A stretch of 64,000 nt of DNA from Posidonia oceanica (lineage: Eukaryota; Streptophyta; Magnoliopsida; Alismatales; Posidoniaceae), in assembly GCA_037176725.1 (NCBI GenBank), contig JAZBRS010000026.1, positions 148,191,501-148,255,500 on the forward strand, in the 5' to 3' direction. This document shows positions 32,949 to 46,933 of the stretch, piece after piece (positions within the stretch are counted from its first letter, which is position 1; the number at the start of each line of letters is the position of its first letter). The position numbers were made by a program, and so were the translations under genes. Below the pieces are notes generated by a model. That model did no database searches. It was not told the origin of the DNA and saw only the letters and a program-made list of their open reading frames with translations.

Positions 32949-34161
32949 ACTAGACTCCGACTTTCATTTTGGTTTTCGCTCGCTTACATTTTGCATCTTT
33001 GTTTGCCTTTGTGCCTTTGTCTACTTGCTTAGTTCCCTTTAATTGCCTTATTCATTTACTTATCGCTCTATTCTTTAATTATTATCTCAGCATTTATTTA
33101 CTTTATCTGCTTTATTCGCTGCTCTAATTTAAGTACCTCCTTTATTCCAGCATTCCATTGCCATGCTTGCGTGATTATTGCTTTAATTCATGCCTTTTGT
33201 CTGATGCTTGCTTTATTTTACACGAGTATGCTATGACACTACACTGATGCACATGCTATGCCTTACCTGTCTTTTGTTGTGCTGATTGCTTTCTATTTTC
33301 ACTAAACATGCCCACAACACTAGCACATGCCATGAACATGCCTTTTGCTATGATGTATGTTGTTTGCTTGCCATGCTTCGGTGATTTTCTTCCCCTTTTT
33401 TGCATTAAGCCTAAGGACAATTAGAGACTGATTGCTTTCCCCACGGCTAATTAAAAATGGCAAGTAAAAATAAAATCTAGGATCAATTAGAGCCATCAAC
33501 ACACCTACATCCCCTTGAGTTAATAAAATACGCAAGATAAAAGACTTTAATCATTTGCATGAAGCATCATATAGGGCATGCATCTTCTCATCTGAGTCCA
33601 CCTATTAGTCTGCGAAGGATGGTCCCGGCCTCTTGCCCCAATGCTTTGGCATGGCGTAAGTCGGTCGGTCTGTCCCCTCTTGTCAGGGGTCGTGTCGGTG
33701 CTAGTGGAGGGTACTACCCACGTTTCGGCGAGGTTGAGGCCACCAATGCACCACCCTGTTATTACCTGAGCTTTGGGCCAGGAGTTAGACAAGGGACCTA
33801 CTTTTCTGACCTGAGTCGATGACCTGTACACTTGTGGGTATCCGAAGTAGACTACCTGCTAGGAAACACTAGATTGGTGAGAGAGCATGCTAGAAAGCAT
33901 ACATGTCATTCATGCCACAACTTAATGCATTTACATTTCATTTTCTGTTTCTAATCCCAGTTTCTGTTGTGTCCTTCGCAGAGTTCAGTGAGCGAGTTCC
34001 CTAGCTGGAGCTCGAGTTCGTCCCTTTACTGATACCTCTGCTGAGACACTTGTGCTCGACCATCTCCTTCTGAGCTATTCGCTTTTGCGAACATAGCTCC
34101 TCGTAGAACTCATCCGCTTTCTGCTCGTCACAGCCCTATTTTGACTCACTCTCGGTCAGTA
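32949..34161 (+). other. Leader of element B
   Basis: 1.2 kb, non-coding. It contains the conserved leader block (33585-33885, with a CCCCT/AGGGG hairpin at 33674-33689), a pyrimidine-rich 3' splice-site candidate ending in CAG at 33981, and the pre-gag hairpin at 34072. Confidence 0.7.
34072..34099 (+). promoter_or_regulatory. Conserved hairpin before gag (element B)
   Basis: GAGCTAT (34072-34078) pairs with ATAGCTC (34093-34099). The inner TCGC/GCGA stem closes a TTTT loop, with the same two-base AC bulge as in A and D. It lies 62 nt before the gag ATG. Confidence 0.78.
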
Positions 34162-37100
34162 ATGGCCCAGCGCACCATCAAACCCCTGCTTACCCTTGCC
34201 TTGGAGGCAGTTTCCACTTCGGTCCCTCCGACTCCTTTTTCCAACCCTTCTGTGCCCCTTGTGACACCAGGGTTTCCTCCTCTGTCGCCTAGGACACCCC
34301 AGTATGTTGTGGGACATTGGCAGATGTTCGCTCCTCTGGATCCGGTTGCCGAGTCTATCTTGATGACCACGTGCGCCAAGCCGGAGGTGCCTTTGACCCC
34401 ACCTTCTCAGGGATACGTCACTTTTGACACCCCTTCTGCTGCTGCGACGACTCTTGCCATAGGACTTCAATCTTCTGGACAGTCTAGACCTCTTGGCTCT
34501 GGCCCCTCGTCGGTGCTGCAATTCAGCATTCCCATTGATGGGACACTTGAAGAGCAATACCAGCATCTGATGGACACTATCCAGCGGCTGTAGAGTATGG
34601 CTCTATCAGTCCGCCCTTCTTTCTTTCCTACTGGTCCTGAGATTCCTGTGCGGCCTGCTCCCGCATATCATGCATTTCATTCTACACTTCTGCCTAGACC
34701 ATCGTCTCAACTGCTCACAGTTCCGACGATGGGGGCACGTATCCCACCTCTTGCATCTGCACAACACCACACACATCATGCACCTCCGCCACCTGGTGGC
34801 CAGTCCTTCGGACTGGTTGGAGCGTAGTACCCCGCAGGCCCGCTGCCCGGCACCACATCAGTGTGGCCGCTGCTGCTCCAACATTCTGCACCCACTGCAC
34901 AGCATATCATCTATCCGCCTCCCTTGCATCAGGTTCAGAACCGAACATGCATCCCCCCTTACACTCCACCACAGCACGGGTATGCCAGCCATCATATTGC
35001 ATCACCAAGTGATGTGATGGTAGATCCGGAGGAGCACCTTGGTGCGACCCAATCGGCATACGTGGTCCCTGCCCCCGCTACCCCATCACCTCTGGCAGCT
35101 AGTCCGAACCCCATTAATAACAGGATGGATGTTCTGGAGAAAGCACTACGTCTAGTGCAGGGTACAGACCACCAGACCTACCAGTTTCGGGACCTTTGCT
35201 ATTTCCCAGAGGTGGTACTCCCACCAAAGTTCAAGATCTCGGACTTTGAGAAATATGATGGTAGGGGCTACCCTATAGCCCATCTGAAGGCGTATTGCGG
35301 TGATCTCGCCCAGCTTCAGGCTGACGAGAGATTGCTGATCCGCCTGTTCCAAAAGAGTCTGTCCGGTCCAGCCCTCAAGTAGTTCACATCACTTGACATG
35401 TCTATGATCAAGACTTGGAACGACCTAAGCCAGGCGTTCTTGGAACAATATTCCTTCAACCTCGACCTGGTCCCAAAGCGCACGGACTTGGTCGCAACCA
35501 AGCAGAATCCTGGCGAGCCGTTTAGGGAGTATGTCGGCCACTGGGGTGCCCTTACTTCACATGTTCGAGATAGGCTCTCTGACGAGGAGTCTATCGAGAT
35601 CGTTATTAAAGGGGCGCAGCCATCCACCGGAGCTCTGCTTAGCATCCAACCCGTCACGACCTTCACTGCACTAATCCGTGCTGGCACTTGTGTAGAGAGT
35701 TCGTTGCGGAGTGGCAACTTCCCCGTACTCTCTGTGCTTGCCAAGCAGGCCCCCATCGGCAGTAACAGCAGCACCACCACCACCAACAACAACAGCGGTA
35801 GCAACAACAATCGTCCCAAGAAGAAGGATCCATCGAAACCCGTTGTTGCATACATCGACTCTCCCGCTGCGCCTATTCATCTAGCATCTCGGCCTGCCCC
35901 TCCTCAGATCTTTTACACACCTGCACCTAGGGCACACCCCACACCACAGATCACTACCACCGCTCGACCGGTCTATCCGGCCGTACCGGTTCAGCAAGGA
36001 CAATTCCAAAGGCAGAGACGGCCACCCATTGAGAAGCGGAAGTTTGCCCCACTGGTGGAACCGCTAAATGCCGTCCACCCGAAGGTTGCGTCGCTCTTGA
36101 AGTTTCCGGAGGTTCGCCCGCCACCAAACCCACTACCACATTGGTTTAAGGTGAACCTTTCTACAATTTCCATCAAAGCGTCAGGCATTCGACGGATAAT
36201 TGCTACACCCTCCGAGATGCTATCCAGGACTTGATCGAATCGGGAACGATTGTGATCAACACGCACGAGGCATCCACTTCCACACCACCTCATGCATCTG
36301 CATCAGCATCTGCCCCAACTAACATTGTTCGCCAGCCCCTGCCGGAGCACTCCTATTCGGGAGGCGCAGGGACCTCGGGAATCCATTCTCTCTTCCCTTC
36401 CGGGTCTCCCATGTCTGTGGTAGACCCTTCTGAGCTTATCCATGATGTTTCTACTCCCTTTCCAGTCTCCCTTTATCTCGCGGCTATCGCCGGCTCCGAG
36501 TCAGGCGTTCATATGATCCGACCGTGTGCCAAGCCGGAGTGTTCTTCTACACCTGCCAACATGCTTCCTCGGGCTCAAGCCCCTGTACACCTACTAGGTA
36601 ACCCGCAACCAGCATCCCCAGTACATCTCCTAGGCAGGCCTCAGCTAGGGTCTCCTGTACACCTGTTAGGAAGACCTCAGCCTCCACCCTCTTTGCCTTC
36701 CCAACAACCCCTTTGTCCATACCTCCCTCAACCTGTAGGCACCCTTGTAGCCCCTCTCATGCTCACTGCACGTGCTCCCGTGGTTATCAATCTAACTCAG
36801 GACACCCATCGCATACCTTATAGCTACGCCACAGAAATGTGTGCGGAAGTGACGTGATCGGGGAGGGCCTACAAACCCCCAGCACCAATGGCTAGACCTA
36901 GTCATCCAGAACTTGCAGCACCTCCTCCCTTAGGCCAACCTACAACCTTGCCACCATCAGGCCAACCTCTTGTACCTACCATAGCTGAACCTGTCCCCAA
37001 AGCCACACTTCCTACCATCAAGAAGGGCTGGCCCAAGGCCGATATTACTTCCTAACTCAAAAAGGTTAAAGCCGACATATCCATTTGGGACCTGATACAC

Positions 37101-40100
37101 ACCTTTGCCGAACACCACGAGGCTTTTCTTCGCGTGTTCCAAGCTGCCCATGTGTCCCAAGCCATAGAACCTGCCACCTTGGAAAGCATGGTCGGAATGA
37201 TTGCGGAGCCCCAGGTCATCACTTTCACGAGTGATGAGTTACCTCTGGCGGGGATTAATCATAACCAACCCTTGTTCGTCACGGTACAATTCAAGAACTT
37301 TTGCATTCCCCTTGCGCTGGTCGATAATGGGTCAGGCCTTAACATTTGTCCCTTGCGAATAGCAACTAAGCTCAGATTCAAGGCCGAGGACAATACTCCA
37401 GCTGTAAAGGGAATGACAGCTTTTGATAATACCCACCATGATGCTCTAGGGATTTTGATTATTCCTCTTATCATTGGTCCAGTCACATTCGATGTGGAAT
37501 TCTATGTCGTTGACTTGGAGCCTAACTTCAACTTTCTGCTTGGGCGCCCTTGGCTCCATAAGCATCAGGTTATCCCCTTGACCCTCCATCGCATGATCAA
37601 GTTCCACCGAGGCGACGATGTCATCGTTGTCATGGCAGAGAATTTTGAGAAGGAGCGGATCGAGGTAGTCTCCTCTATCTCTTCACAGACTGTCCCCTTT
37701 GATCCTAAACTCTCTGATGCTTTATACTGCGTTAATCGGTGCGAGCCAGTTAACTTTTTACCAGATCTTGAACGTGTCAACTCCTTGGCCGTTCACAATA
37801 ACCCTTTTCAGATGGTCGAAAACGTCTATCATAGGTGGGGTTACGTCAAGGGGACGCCACTCGGGCGATATGGCCAGGGAATCGCTGAGCCGATCGTGGC
37901 GGAGGAGCGAAGAGACAATGAGGGTCTTGGATACGACCCGCAAGCTGATGAAAGTAAGCGCCTGCAGCCGAAGAATCAAAGAATGATCATTCCCCGGGAC
38001 CTCGCTAACTTCACCAGTGCAGGTATCCTGGGGGCAAGCGCAGTTCAAGCCGTAGTGCAGTCGGAGCCATGCCAAAGCCCTTCGTTGCCGGGAGAAGACT
38101 GGGTCTGCATTGAGGACTACTACTCAGATGAGGAGCAGTCTGGCACAATAGGGGCAGCCCGGACCTGCAGCGAAATCCAGCTCGGCTCGGCAGCATCTCG
38201 GTCAGTTTGTCTGGCCCTTCCCTCCACAAATCATAAAGCAGCAGATTTGGCAGACCCTTTGGGGGATTTGACAATCCCTGATCTTCCTACAGTCTTGTCA
38301 GCGTCACCGACGCCAGCACAAACAACTCTGAGGTCAAAGACACTAGCTCAGGCATAGTTAGCCAGTCCACCCACGGCCGCAATCGCATTAGTACAACTGT
38401 CACCCTCTCTAGCGAGTCAATCACTGAGTTCAGCCAGCAGTGCGACTCAGCCCATTTCAGTAGTCGCATCACAAGCAATGTCGCTAGCTCAGTCAGTCAC
38501 ACATCCTCCTGCCTCAAAAGATCAACTCTCGTGGCAGGCCCCCATGGCATCAGAGGTTGTGCAGTCACCATCACAACCAGAACCAGAGGCCCTGTCGAGC
38601 AGCACAACCTCCCAACCATTGGTCTCCCAGAAGAACAGCTTCGCCTCCCCTCTAGCTGCGATAGTGACTTTGGCAGTGCACCCATTAGCGGTGCTGCTGA
38701 CCAATCTGTTTGGATCACTGATGATCAGGCCGCCACAATCTACCATGCCTGCAGGCCAGCCAAAGCAAGCACCCAGAACCATGATACATCTAGCAGCCGG
38801 GCCAGAGCCAGAGGCCCCTGGCGCTTACTACGTCGACTCACCCTCGGATGAGGAGGAAGGAGCGGCCGTCGAGGCCCAAGTCGACGCGTGGATGGGAGAC
38901 TTAGAGCTATTGTACCAGGAACAGCTCACGTCACTAACAGAGGACCTGGCAGCATATCAGGTGGCCGTGAAGAAGGGGAAAGCCGTGGCTATAGACCCCT
39001 CCCTGCAGAAGGACCATGCCTCTATCATGGTCATTGAAGAAGACTCGGCGACAGTGACCCCTACTAGACCGGATGAACTGATCACTTTGCATCCATAAGG
39101 CAGGTCTAGGTGGTTGGTGCAGCACATGCCTCACTCCAACAATACCCCGATTGGCCACCAGTCTGATATACCCTCCGCAAGAAGGAGCATGGAGGGGGAA
39201 GCATTAGCAGTACAGACAGTGACAGAATTGGCTGAATCAGTAGAGCCAGTAGTGGCAGAGTCAGTGGCAGTGCTAGAAATAGAGTTAGCAACAGTGTCAT
39301 CAGCGGTAGAGCAGACAGAGGAAGTTGCCAAGACAGAGGTCACGCATCGAGGATACAGAAACACTCGAGTAGGTGTGACCATTCTGAAGCATCACCAGGG
39401 CCAAGAAGCAGAACATCTACACTCCTTTGACATAACAGACCCTACCTTTGAAAAGGAGATCCTCTCGGAACTTGTTGCATACGGAGAAGAAGATGATGCA
39501 GGCGAGGATGAGAATGATGGACCATCGCCCGAGTTCCGGCCCTATGACGATGATCCAAAAGGCCCCAATCTTCATGTCGAAGAGGAGACAAAGGTTGTTA
39601 ACATCAGCACAGCCAAGGAAGCCAGAGAAGTTCGCATCAGTGCCCTATTATCGCCCCAGGCCAGAACAGAGTTCATTGCATTTCTGAAAGAGTATGCAGA
39701 TGTCTTCGCCTGGAGCTATGAAGACATGGTTGGCCTCGATGTCGAAATAGTAGTCCACAACCTGCCCTTGGATCCAGATGCCAAGCCAGTAAAGTAGAAG
39801 CTAAGAAGATGGCGACCACAGTGGCTGCTCATGATCAAAGAAGAGATAATGAAGCAGCTCAGTGTCAATTTTCTGAAGGTCGTTCTTTACCCTGAATGGG
39901 TTGCGAACATTGTGCCAGTGCCCAAGAAGGATGGCCGAGTCCGGATATGCATCAACTACAGGGACCTGAACAAGGCGAGTCCCAAGGACGATTTCCCATT
40001 GCCTCATATTGACATCCTAGTTGACAACACTGCATGCCACAAGATGCTATCCTTTATGGACGGCTTCTCCAGCTATAATCAGATCAAAATGGCAGAAGAA

Positions 40101-42872
40101 GACATGGAAAAGACTTCATTCATCACCCCCTAGGGGGTCTTCTATTATCAAGTTATGCCGTTTGGGCTGAAGAATGCTGGTGCAACCTATCAGAGGGCCA
40201 TGACTACACTTTTCCATGACCTCATGCACCAAGAAGTGGAGGTCTATATAGATGACATGATTGCCAAGACCAAAGAGCCTGAGGATCACCTTGCTTGCCT
40301 GGAGAAGCTCTTTGACTGCCTGAGGAAATACAAACTGAGGCTTAACCCCAGTAAATGCGTATTTCAGGTATCATCTGGCAAACTTCTGGGCTACATTATT
40401 AGCTAGAGGGGGATTGAAGTGGACCCAATGAAAGCAAAAGCCATCGTAGACATGCCACCCCCTAGGACTGAAAAGCAGGTACGAGGCCTACTTGGGCGTT
40501 TATAGTATATCAGTCGCTTCATTGCACAGCTTACGCCCATCTGCAAACCCATATTCAAGCTCTTGAAGAAGAATGCACAAATCGACTGGAGCGAGGAGTG
40601 CCAGGATGCATTTGATAAAATCAAGCAGCTTCTGGTCAAACCTCCTGTCCTGGTTCCTCCTACACCGGGGAGACCTTTGCTTCTCTACCTTTCTACCATG
40701 CAGCATTCCATGGGCACCGTCTTAGGCCAACATGACGAATCTGGTAGGAAGGAGCGTGCCATTTATTACCTGAGCAAGAAGTTTAATGAATGCGAGGCCA
40801 GGTATAGCACAATAGAGAAGACCTACTTATCCATTGTCTGGGCTGCACAGAAACTAAGGCATTATATGATGGCATACCCAGTTCAGCTCTTGTGCCGGCA
40901 TGACCCTATCAAGTTCCTCTTTTAGAAGTTGGCTATGGTGGGCAGATGTGTCAAGTGGCAAGTGTTGTTATCTCAGTACGACATCACCTTCGTCAAACAG
41001 AAATCCATGAAGGGTCAGGCCATGGCAGATCACCTTGCTGATTTTCCTCTACCTGAATACCAGCCACTCCAGACGCAGTTCCCTGGCGAGGATATCCTTT
41101 TTGCAATGGAGGACTCTGAAGAGAAAGACCCTGAGGACCAAGAGTAATGGCAGCTGTACTTTGATGGCGCTGTCAACAAGAAGGGTCGAGGCATAGGTGC
41201 AGTGCTGACCATGCCCCAGGGATAGATGATTCCTTTTGCGAGGAAGTTGACTTTCACATGCACAAACAATGAAGCAGAATATGAAGCATGCATCTTGGGA
41301 TTGAAGGTCGCCCTCGAGCATAAGGCGTAGAAGCTGCATGTGCACGGCAATGCCATGCTAGTGATCTCTCAAGTGAATGGCGACTGGAAGACAAAAGATC
41401 CAAAACTTGTGCCATATCACGAGCACCTGCTGAAGCTAATAGAAGAATTTGGGAGCATCTGCTTCACATACATGAACAGAGCAAAGAACGCGTATGCAGA
41501 CGCACTAGCAACCCTGGCATCCTGGCTCAGCATACCTGAAGACAGTGTAGTAGATGTATCAGTTACCTACATAGAGCAGCCCGCGCATTGCATGAACATA
41601 GAGGAGGCAGATTCAGTAGAGGAGCGGCTGTGGTATCATGACATTAAAGTTTTCCTAGAGTCTGGCAGCCTTCCGCCTGGCACCACAGCAGTAGATAAGA
41701 GAACTTTGGCGTGTCTGGCGTCGAAGTATGTGTTAGGGGTTGGGCAGCTATACAGAAGATCATATAATCAGATGCTATTACGCTGCCTGAACAAGTTGGA
41801 GGCTGACACGCTGATGCTTCAAGTGCATGCAGGGACCTGTGGCCCGCACATGAACGGCGTCCTCCTAGCCAAGAAGATCATGCTCCAAGGATATTTCTAG
41901 CGGACCATGGAAGCGGACTACTGTCGGTTTGTGCGTAAATGCCACAACTGCCAGATCCATGGTAACTTTATCAGGGCTCCCCCTCGACAGCTGCATAACA
42001 TGTCTTCGCCATGGCCTTTCTCCACCTAGGAGATCGATGTCATTGGCGCAATACACCCTGCTCCTTCGAACGGTCATTGCTTCATCATGGTGGCGATTGA
42101 CTACTTTACTAAGTGGGTGGAAGTAGCCTCTTATAAGACAGTCACTACCATGGCAACAGAGAAGTTTATCAGGAACAATATCGTTGCCCGATATGGGGTC
42201 CCGCACTCCATCATCTCTGATATTGGCCCAAACTTCATTGCCAAAAGAACCGAGGAGTACCTGCAGAGTCTCAAGATCAAGCATCACAGGTCCTCGCCTT
42301 ATCGGCCACAGATGAACGGAGCAGTGGAGTCTGCTAACAAAAACATTGTCAAAATCATGAAGAAGATGGCAGAAACCCACAAGGATTGGCATGACAAGCT
42401 CCTGTACGTGCTCTGGGCATACAGGACATCAATCCAGACCTCGACGGGAGCCACCCCGTACTCTTTGGTGTACGTCATGGAAGCGGTGTTACCTGTCGAA
42501 GTAGAGATCCCCTCACTGCGGATACTACAAGAATTTGAGTTGGAAGAGGCAGAATGGGTCGAAGACCACTACGTCCAACTGAATTTGATTGATGAGCACA
42601 GACTACAAGCTATGCACAATGTTCATTGTTACCAGAAGCGGATGGCTAGAGCGTTCTTGAAGAAAGTCCAGCTCAGAAGCTTCCAGCCAGGAGATCTCGT
42701 TCTGCGTGCCATCCATTTACTCGACGGTCGAGGCAAATTCCGACCTAACTGGCATGGCCCCTTTGTGGTCAAACAGATCTTCTCGGGCGGTGCTGTAACT
42801 CTTGAGGACATGGACCAGTTCGAGTAGTCCGAGCCGGTCAACTTGTGTTACCTCAAGAAGTACTATCAGTAG
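34162..42872 (+). pseudogene. Gag-Pol of element B, broken by 18 premature stops and a frameshift
   Basis: All domains of A can be followed in order: Gag core, zinc knuckle, protease DNGSG (near 37325), LLGRPW, RT with the YxDD block (near 40245), connection RNase H, archaeal-type RNase H, integrase, and the native stop at 42870. One base is lost near 36151. Premature stops are at 34591, 34825, 35380, 36855, 37053, 38355, 39096, 39795, 40131, 40404, 40503, 40923, 41145, 41223, 41328, 41898, 42027 and 42825: 14 TAG, 3 TAA and 1 TGA. Nine of the TAGs replace Gln (CAG) and four replace Trp (TGG) of the A sequence. The integrase SDNG motif reads SDIG here, and the RT YVDD reads YIDD. The PR-RT spacer is shorter than in A. 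This copy cannot make Pol. Confidence 0.92.
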
Positions 42873-44223
42873 CCTGGAGCAACCATTGCAGATCCTTCTT
42901 CTCCATCCCACCTTTTGTACTCCCATCTCTTGCACGCTTCCATTCCTCTTTTCGTCCTACCTCCCCCATCTTTACCCCTGTGCATCTCCATACATCGCTT
43001 TGCCCTATCTTCTGCATTTTTATCACTGCATTCCCGTACGTTCTATCCCTCACCCCTTTTATAATCATCATCGTCATCCTCTTAAATCATGCATCGCATA
43101 TTGCCCGATGATGAAAATTGGAAGTGCTTGCCTGCTCTGGAAGGAGTCTCCCAACCTCCCCTGACACTACTTAGATGTCTTAGCTAGTAAGAGAGCCACC
43201 ACTCAGTGAGCACAGGCGAAATGCCCAAACACCTAAGGACTTACACTCCTAGAAGAATGCTAGGCGTTAGCCAGAAAGGAACACATGTCTATGCTTGGAT
43301 GCACAAGAAAAGAAAGAAAGAGAAAGCCAAAGTTCACACCCGAAGATCCTAGCCCCCATGCCTCAGAAGCCAGGCACCCATTTCCTCTAGGGTAGGGATA
43401 GTGGAGACTTGCAAGCCTAAAAAGAAAAAAAAAAGAGAGAAAAGAAGAAAAAAGAATGATAGAAAAAAAGAGAATGATAGAAAAAGAAAAAAAAGAGAAA
43501 GCAAAAGTTGACCCCAAAATGAAGGCAAGCAGAGTAATCCCGCACCTTTCACCTACCCTAGAGAAGAGTCAAAATTCAAGCCAGGTCCTCCTTGTCTCCA
43601 AGGTAGGAATGGGGAGAGCCCTGCACACCTATATAGAAGCAAGAGAGACAAGAAAAAGGAAAAGAGTAGGTGTAAGTCCTTGAGAGTTTGGCATGGAACC
43701 TGTCCTCTCTACACCACCACCAAACATCATCGACACCCTTTCCTAGAGTGCCACCAACAAGTTAGGAGTCTGAGTAGAGTCCAGTGAGTCAGGGACCACT
43801 CCCTTCCTATACAGCAGGCACCAAAGCACTCTGTATGCTGAGGGCAAACCACACCAATCATGAATCATGCACACATCTGCATTTCCAATCATCTCCTCTC
43901 CCTCTAATCATTCTGCCTTGCAAAACTTGCTCTAGCACTAAGACAGTACTCCTACTCAGCACGCGTTGGCATCATCGAGCTGCGCTGGTCCAGAACTCTT
44001 GCCAGTCCCTACCCCCGGGCCAACAGAATCTCCTTACTTATATGTGTTCAGTTGCTATGTTCTGAATGTTTACTGTTGAATATGTTGAACTGTTTTACCA
44101 GCTTCAGAATCTACTTTCAGTCAGTGATTATGTGCCTATATGAAATCTGATAATCTACAGTCTTGGTAACAGGTACCTGAAGATTTTGCAACAGCCATCT
44201 GCCTATGTTCTGCAGTCTACACA
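42873..44223 (+). other. Spacer between pol and the mobile-domain pseudogene of element B
   Basis: 1.35 kb without a gene. It has an A/G-rich low-complexity run (43410-43505). The end resembles the A spacer (words such as CTACACAATGGG before the ORF). A short open frame at 43784-44065 is low complexity and not called. Confidence 0.5.
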
Positions 44224-45425
44224 ATGGGTTTCCCTACTCTAGTGACCCCGGTGCATTGCTCTGAGACCCTATGAGAGTGGATCGGCAAGCTTACCAAAGA
44301 TGACTGCGAAAAGCTGTGCCTATGGGGCATTCCAACCAAACTGTTGAAGGCTGCTAATGTACAAGTGAGCCGCCATCTTCTGTGCACCGCTGCAAGGTTC
44401 TAGAAATTGGTGCACCATGTCTTCCGCTTTGGCAGAACTGAATTGACACCCACACTGGAAGAAGTGTGCTAGATCTATGGCTTCTCCAAGATCATGGGAC
44501 CGCCTATCTTCATGAGGCATGATGGATACATTACAGTCCTGAGCCAGCTGACTGGGCTCTCTACTCGAAGTTGCCAGCAAAGACTGATCTGTACCAGTGG
44601 GCCCACGCCCCTACTTCGCCTAGCGTACTTTGATGATACTGTGGGAAAGCGCGCTGAACTCGGGGACAAGCTGTGGCTCCGAGGATTTGTCACCCGTTTC
44701 CTAGGCGAGCTAGTCTTCACTCATGGTCGACTGACAGTGGCCATCGAGATCGCAGAGATAGCACTTGCTGTGGTGACCCGGCAGATAGACCTGGCACCGG
44801 TTGTTCTAGCAAAAACATACCACGGGCTGGACCGCATCTCACATCGCTACCGCCACTTTCATGGCTACGGAGCACTTATACAGGTCTGGCTAGCCGCACA
44901 CTTAGAGTGGACCTTCTGCGCCCCCAGGTGCATACTTTTGAAGCCTATTGCAACAGCGGCCATGCCAAGACAGTCAAGAGCATCAAAGAAGAATACGAGA
45001 AGCTATCAGAGCTGACGGATGACGCAGTAACCTGGCGTATCATCCCCTCCATGGCTGAACCATTCACTGTCTTCTTCAGCACACGCAACATGTGGCTGAT
45101 CGTGCTACCAGGATTCACTATAGGTGTGGAATACCACCCTATCAGGGTCATGCACCAGTTCGGCTTCCAGCAGGGCGCCTTCGTTGACAGCACAGCGCCT
45201 AAGCTTCTGCAAACATATCCCCTCAGTACAACTGCTGCAACAAAGGAGCTGGCCAATCTGATGCATCATGGAGTGCGATCAACAGACATCATAGCTGCGA
45301 GAGGCATAGGATGCACCCCTGAGTACGTGACCGAGGTGCAAGACCTCTGGCCCATCAATGAAGTCCCTCTAGGCGGCCCCCTGTTCCCTGACTCTGGGAA
45401 ATCAAAGAAGGCCCGAACCAGTTAG
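44224..45425 (+). pseudogene. Plant mobile domain/DUF7745-like ORF of element B, broken
   Basis: It is collinear with the intact ORF of A from ATG to stop, in the same position after pol. Breaks are TGA at 44272 (an Arg codon in A), TAG at 44401 (Trp in A), TAG at 44470 (Arg in A) and a one-base deletion near 44909. The rest is well conserved, including the ELTPTLEE motif and the C-terminal half (ITVEYHP-like and FGFQQGAF segments). Its presence in two diverged copies shows that the ORF belongs to the family. Confidence 0.88.
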
Positions 45426-45871
45426 GGCACTTATGCAGCTGCTAATTTAGTTTCCCTTCAAGTTATACTGTATCTTTTGGCCTACCACAGGCATGTAATC
45501 AACAGTTCTATCAATACAAAAGTGTTTTGTGCTGTCTGCTTGTACTTCAAGGCTGCTTAATGCATTTCATAATCCTTGCCAATCATATCTTGAGGCCCCT
45601 GGCCAGACTTGCTGCCAAAATGATGCAGGAAAGTCCTCAGCAATCAATCCAGATGCCAGAATCTCTGCAGACCCACGCCGTCAAGTCAAGCCATCAGGCA
45701 CCTAGCTGAGTCTCCGCAGGGCTAGTACCCCAAAGTACTTGTTTGACAAACACGTTAGTTTTGTCTATCCTTCGCTTTTCGATGCCAGGGGCGCTTCGGC
45801 TGTCGCCTAGTATCATGCCCTATCGCTCCCCGTTGACATACCTAGATGTCATGGGCTCCAATCTTCCTGGC
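45426..45871 (+). other. 3' UTR spacer of element B
   Basis: No gene is seen. It contains a remnant of the ~115-bp repeat of A (CAGGGCTAGTACCCCAAAG region, 45715-45760) and a GATGCCAGGGGCGC word also found around 11520-11580 of A in reverse. Confidence 0.5.
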
Positions 45872-46933
45872 TGATAAGTCCGTCATCTTATCAATCAATC
45901 ACCTTTTCGGTTGATGGCCGTTAAACATCACCCTTCCGGCTGATGGCCGTTAAACATCACCTTTCTGGCTGATGGCCGTTAAACATCACCTTTTCGGCAG
46001 ATGGCCATTAAGCATCTCTTCCGGTTGATAGGACCGTAAACTATCGCTTCCGGTTGATGACCGTTAATCATCACTCCCTAGCTGATAAGTCCGACATCTT
46101 ATCATTTCTTTCCTCTTCGGCTGATATCCAGTAACTATCACTCACAACTGCACTTTCTGGTTGATAGGACCGTAAACTATCGCTTCCGATTGATAGGACC
46201 ATAAACTATCGCTTCCGGTTGATAGGATCGTAAACTATCGCTTCTGGTTGATAGGACCGTAAACTATCTCTCTTCGGCTGATATCCAAAACTATCACCTG
46301 CAGTTGTGTTTTCCAACTGATATCCAGTAACTATCACTCGTAAACGCCCCTTTTCGGTTGATAGAACCATAAACTATCACTTTCGGTTGATAGGACCGTA
46401 AACTATCGCTCTCTGGCTGATATCCAAAACTATCGCGGGCATTTGCATTTTCCGGCTGATATCCAGTAACTATCACTCATGATTGCGCTTCCGGTTGATA
46501 GGACCGTAAACTATCGCTTCCGGTTGATAGGACCGTAAACTATCGCCTTCGATTGATAGGACCGTAAACTATCGCCTCCGGTTGATAGGACCGTAAACTA
46601 TCGCCTTCGGTTGATAGGACCGTAAACTATCGCCTCTGGTTGATAGGGCCGTAAACTATCGCTTCCGGTTGATAGGTCCGTAAACTATCGCTTTCGGTTG
46701 ATAGGACCGTAAACTATCGCTCTCCGACTGATATCTAAAACTATCTTGCGCGATCATGTTTTCCGGCTGATATCCAGTAACTATCGCTTCCGGTTGATAA
46801 GATCGTAAACTATCGCTTCCGGTTGATAGGACCGTAAACTATCGCTTCCGGTTGATAGGACTGTAAACTATCACTTTCGATTGATAGGACCGTAAACTAT
46901 CACCCCCCAGCCGATAAGTCTGATATCTTATCA
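45872..46933 (+). repeat. Hairpin-repeat array in the 3' UTR of element B
   Basis: Roughly thirty units, mostly GATAG-N9-CTATC separated by CGCTTCCGGTT-like spacers, with variable loops and constant arms. TGATG-N9-CATCA units at 45912, 45941, 45970 and 46055 and TGATA-N9-TATCA units (for example 46317-46335) change both arms together. TGATAAG-N8-CTTATCA hairpins open (45872-45893) and close (46913-46932) the array, as in element A. Confidence 0.85.
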
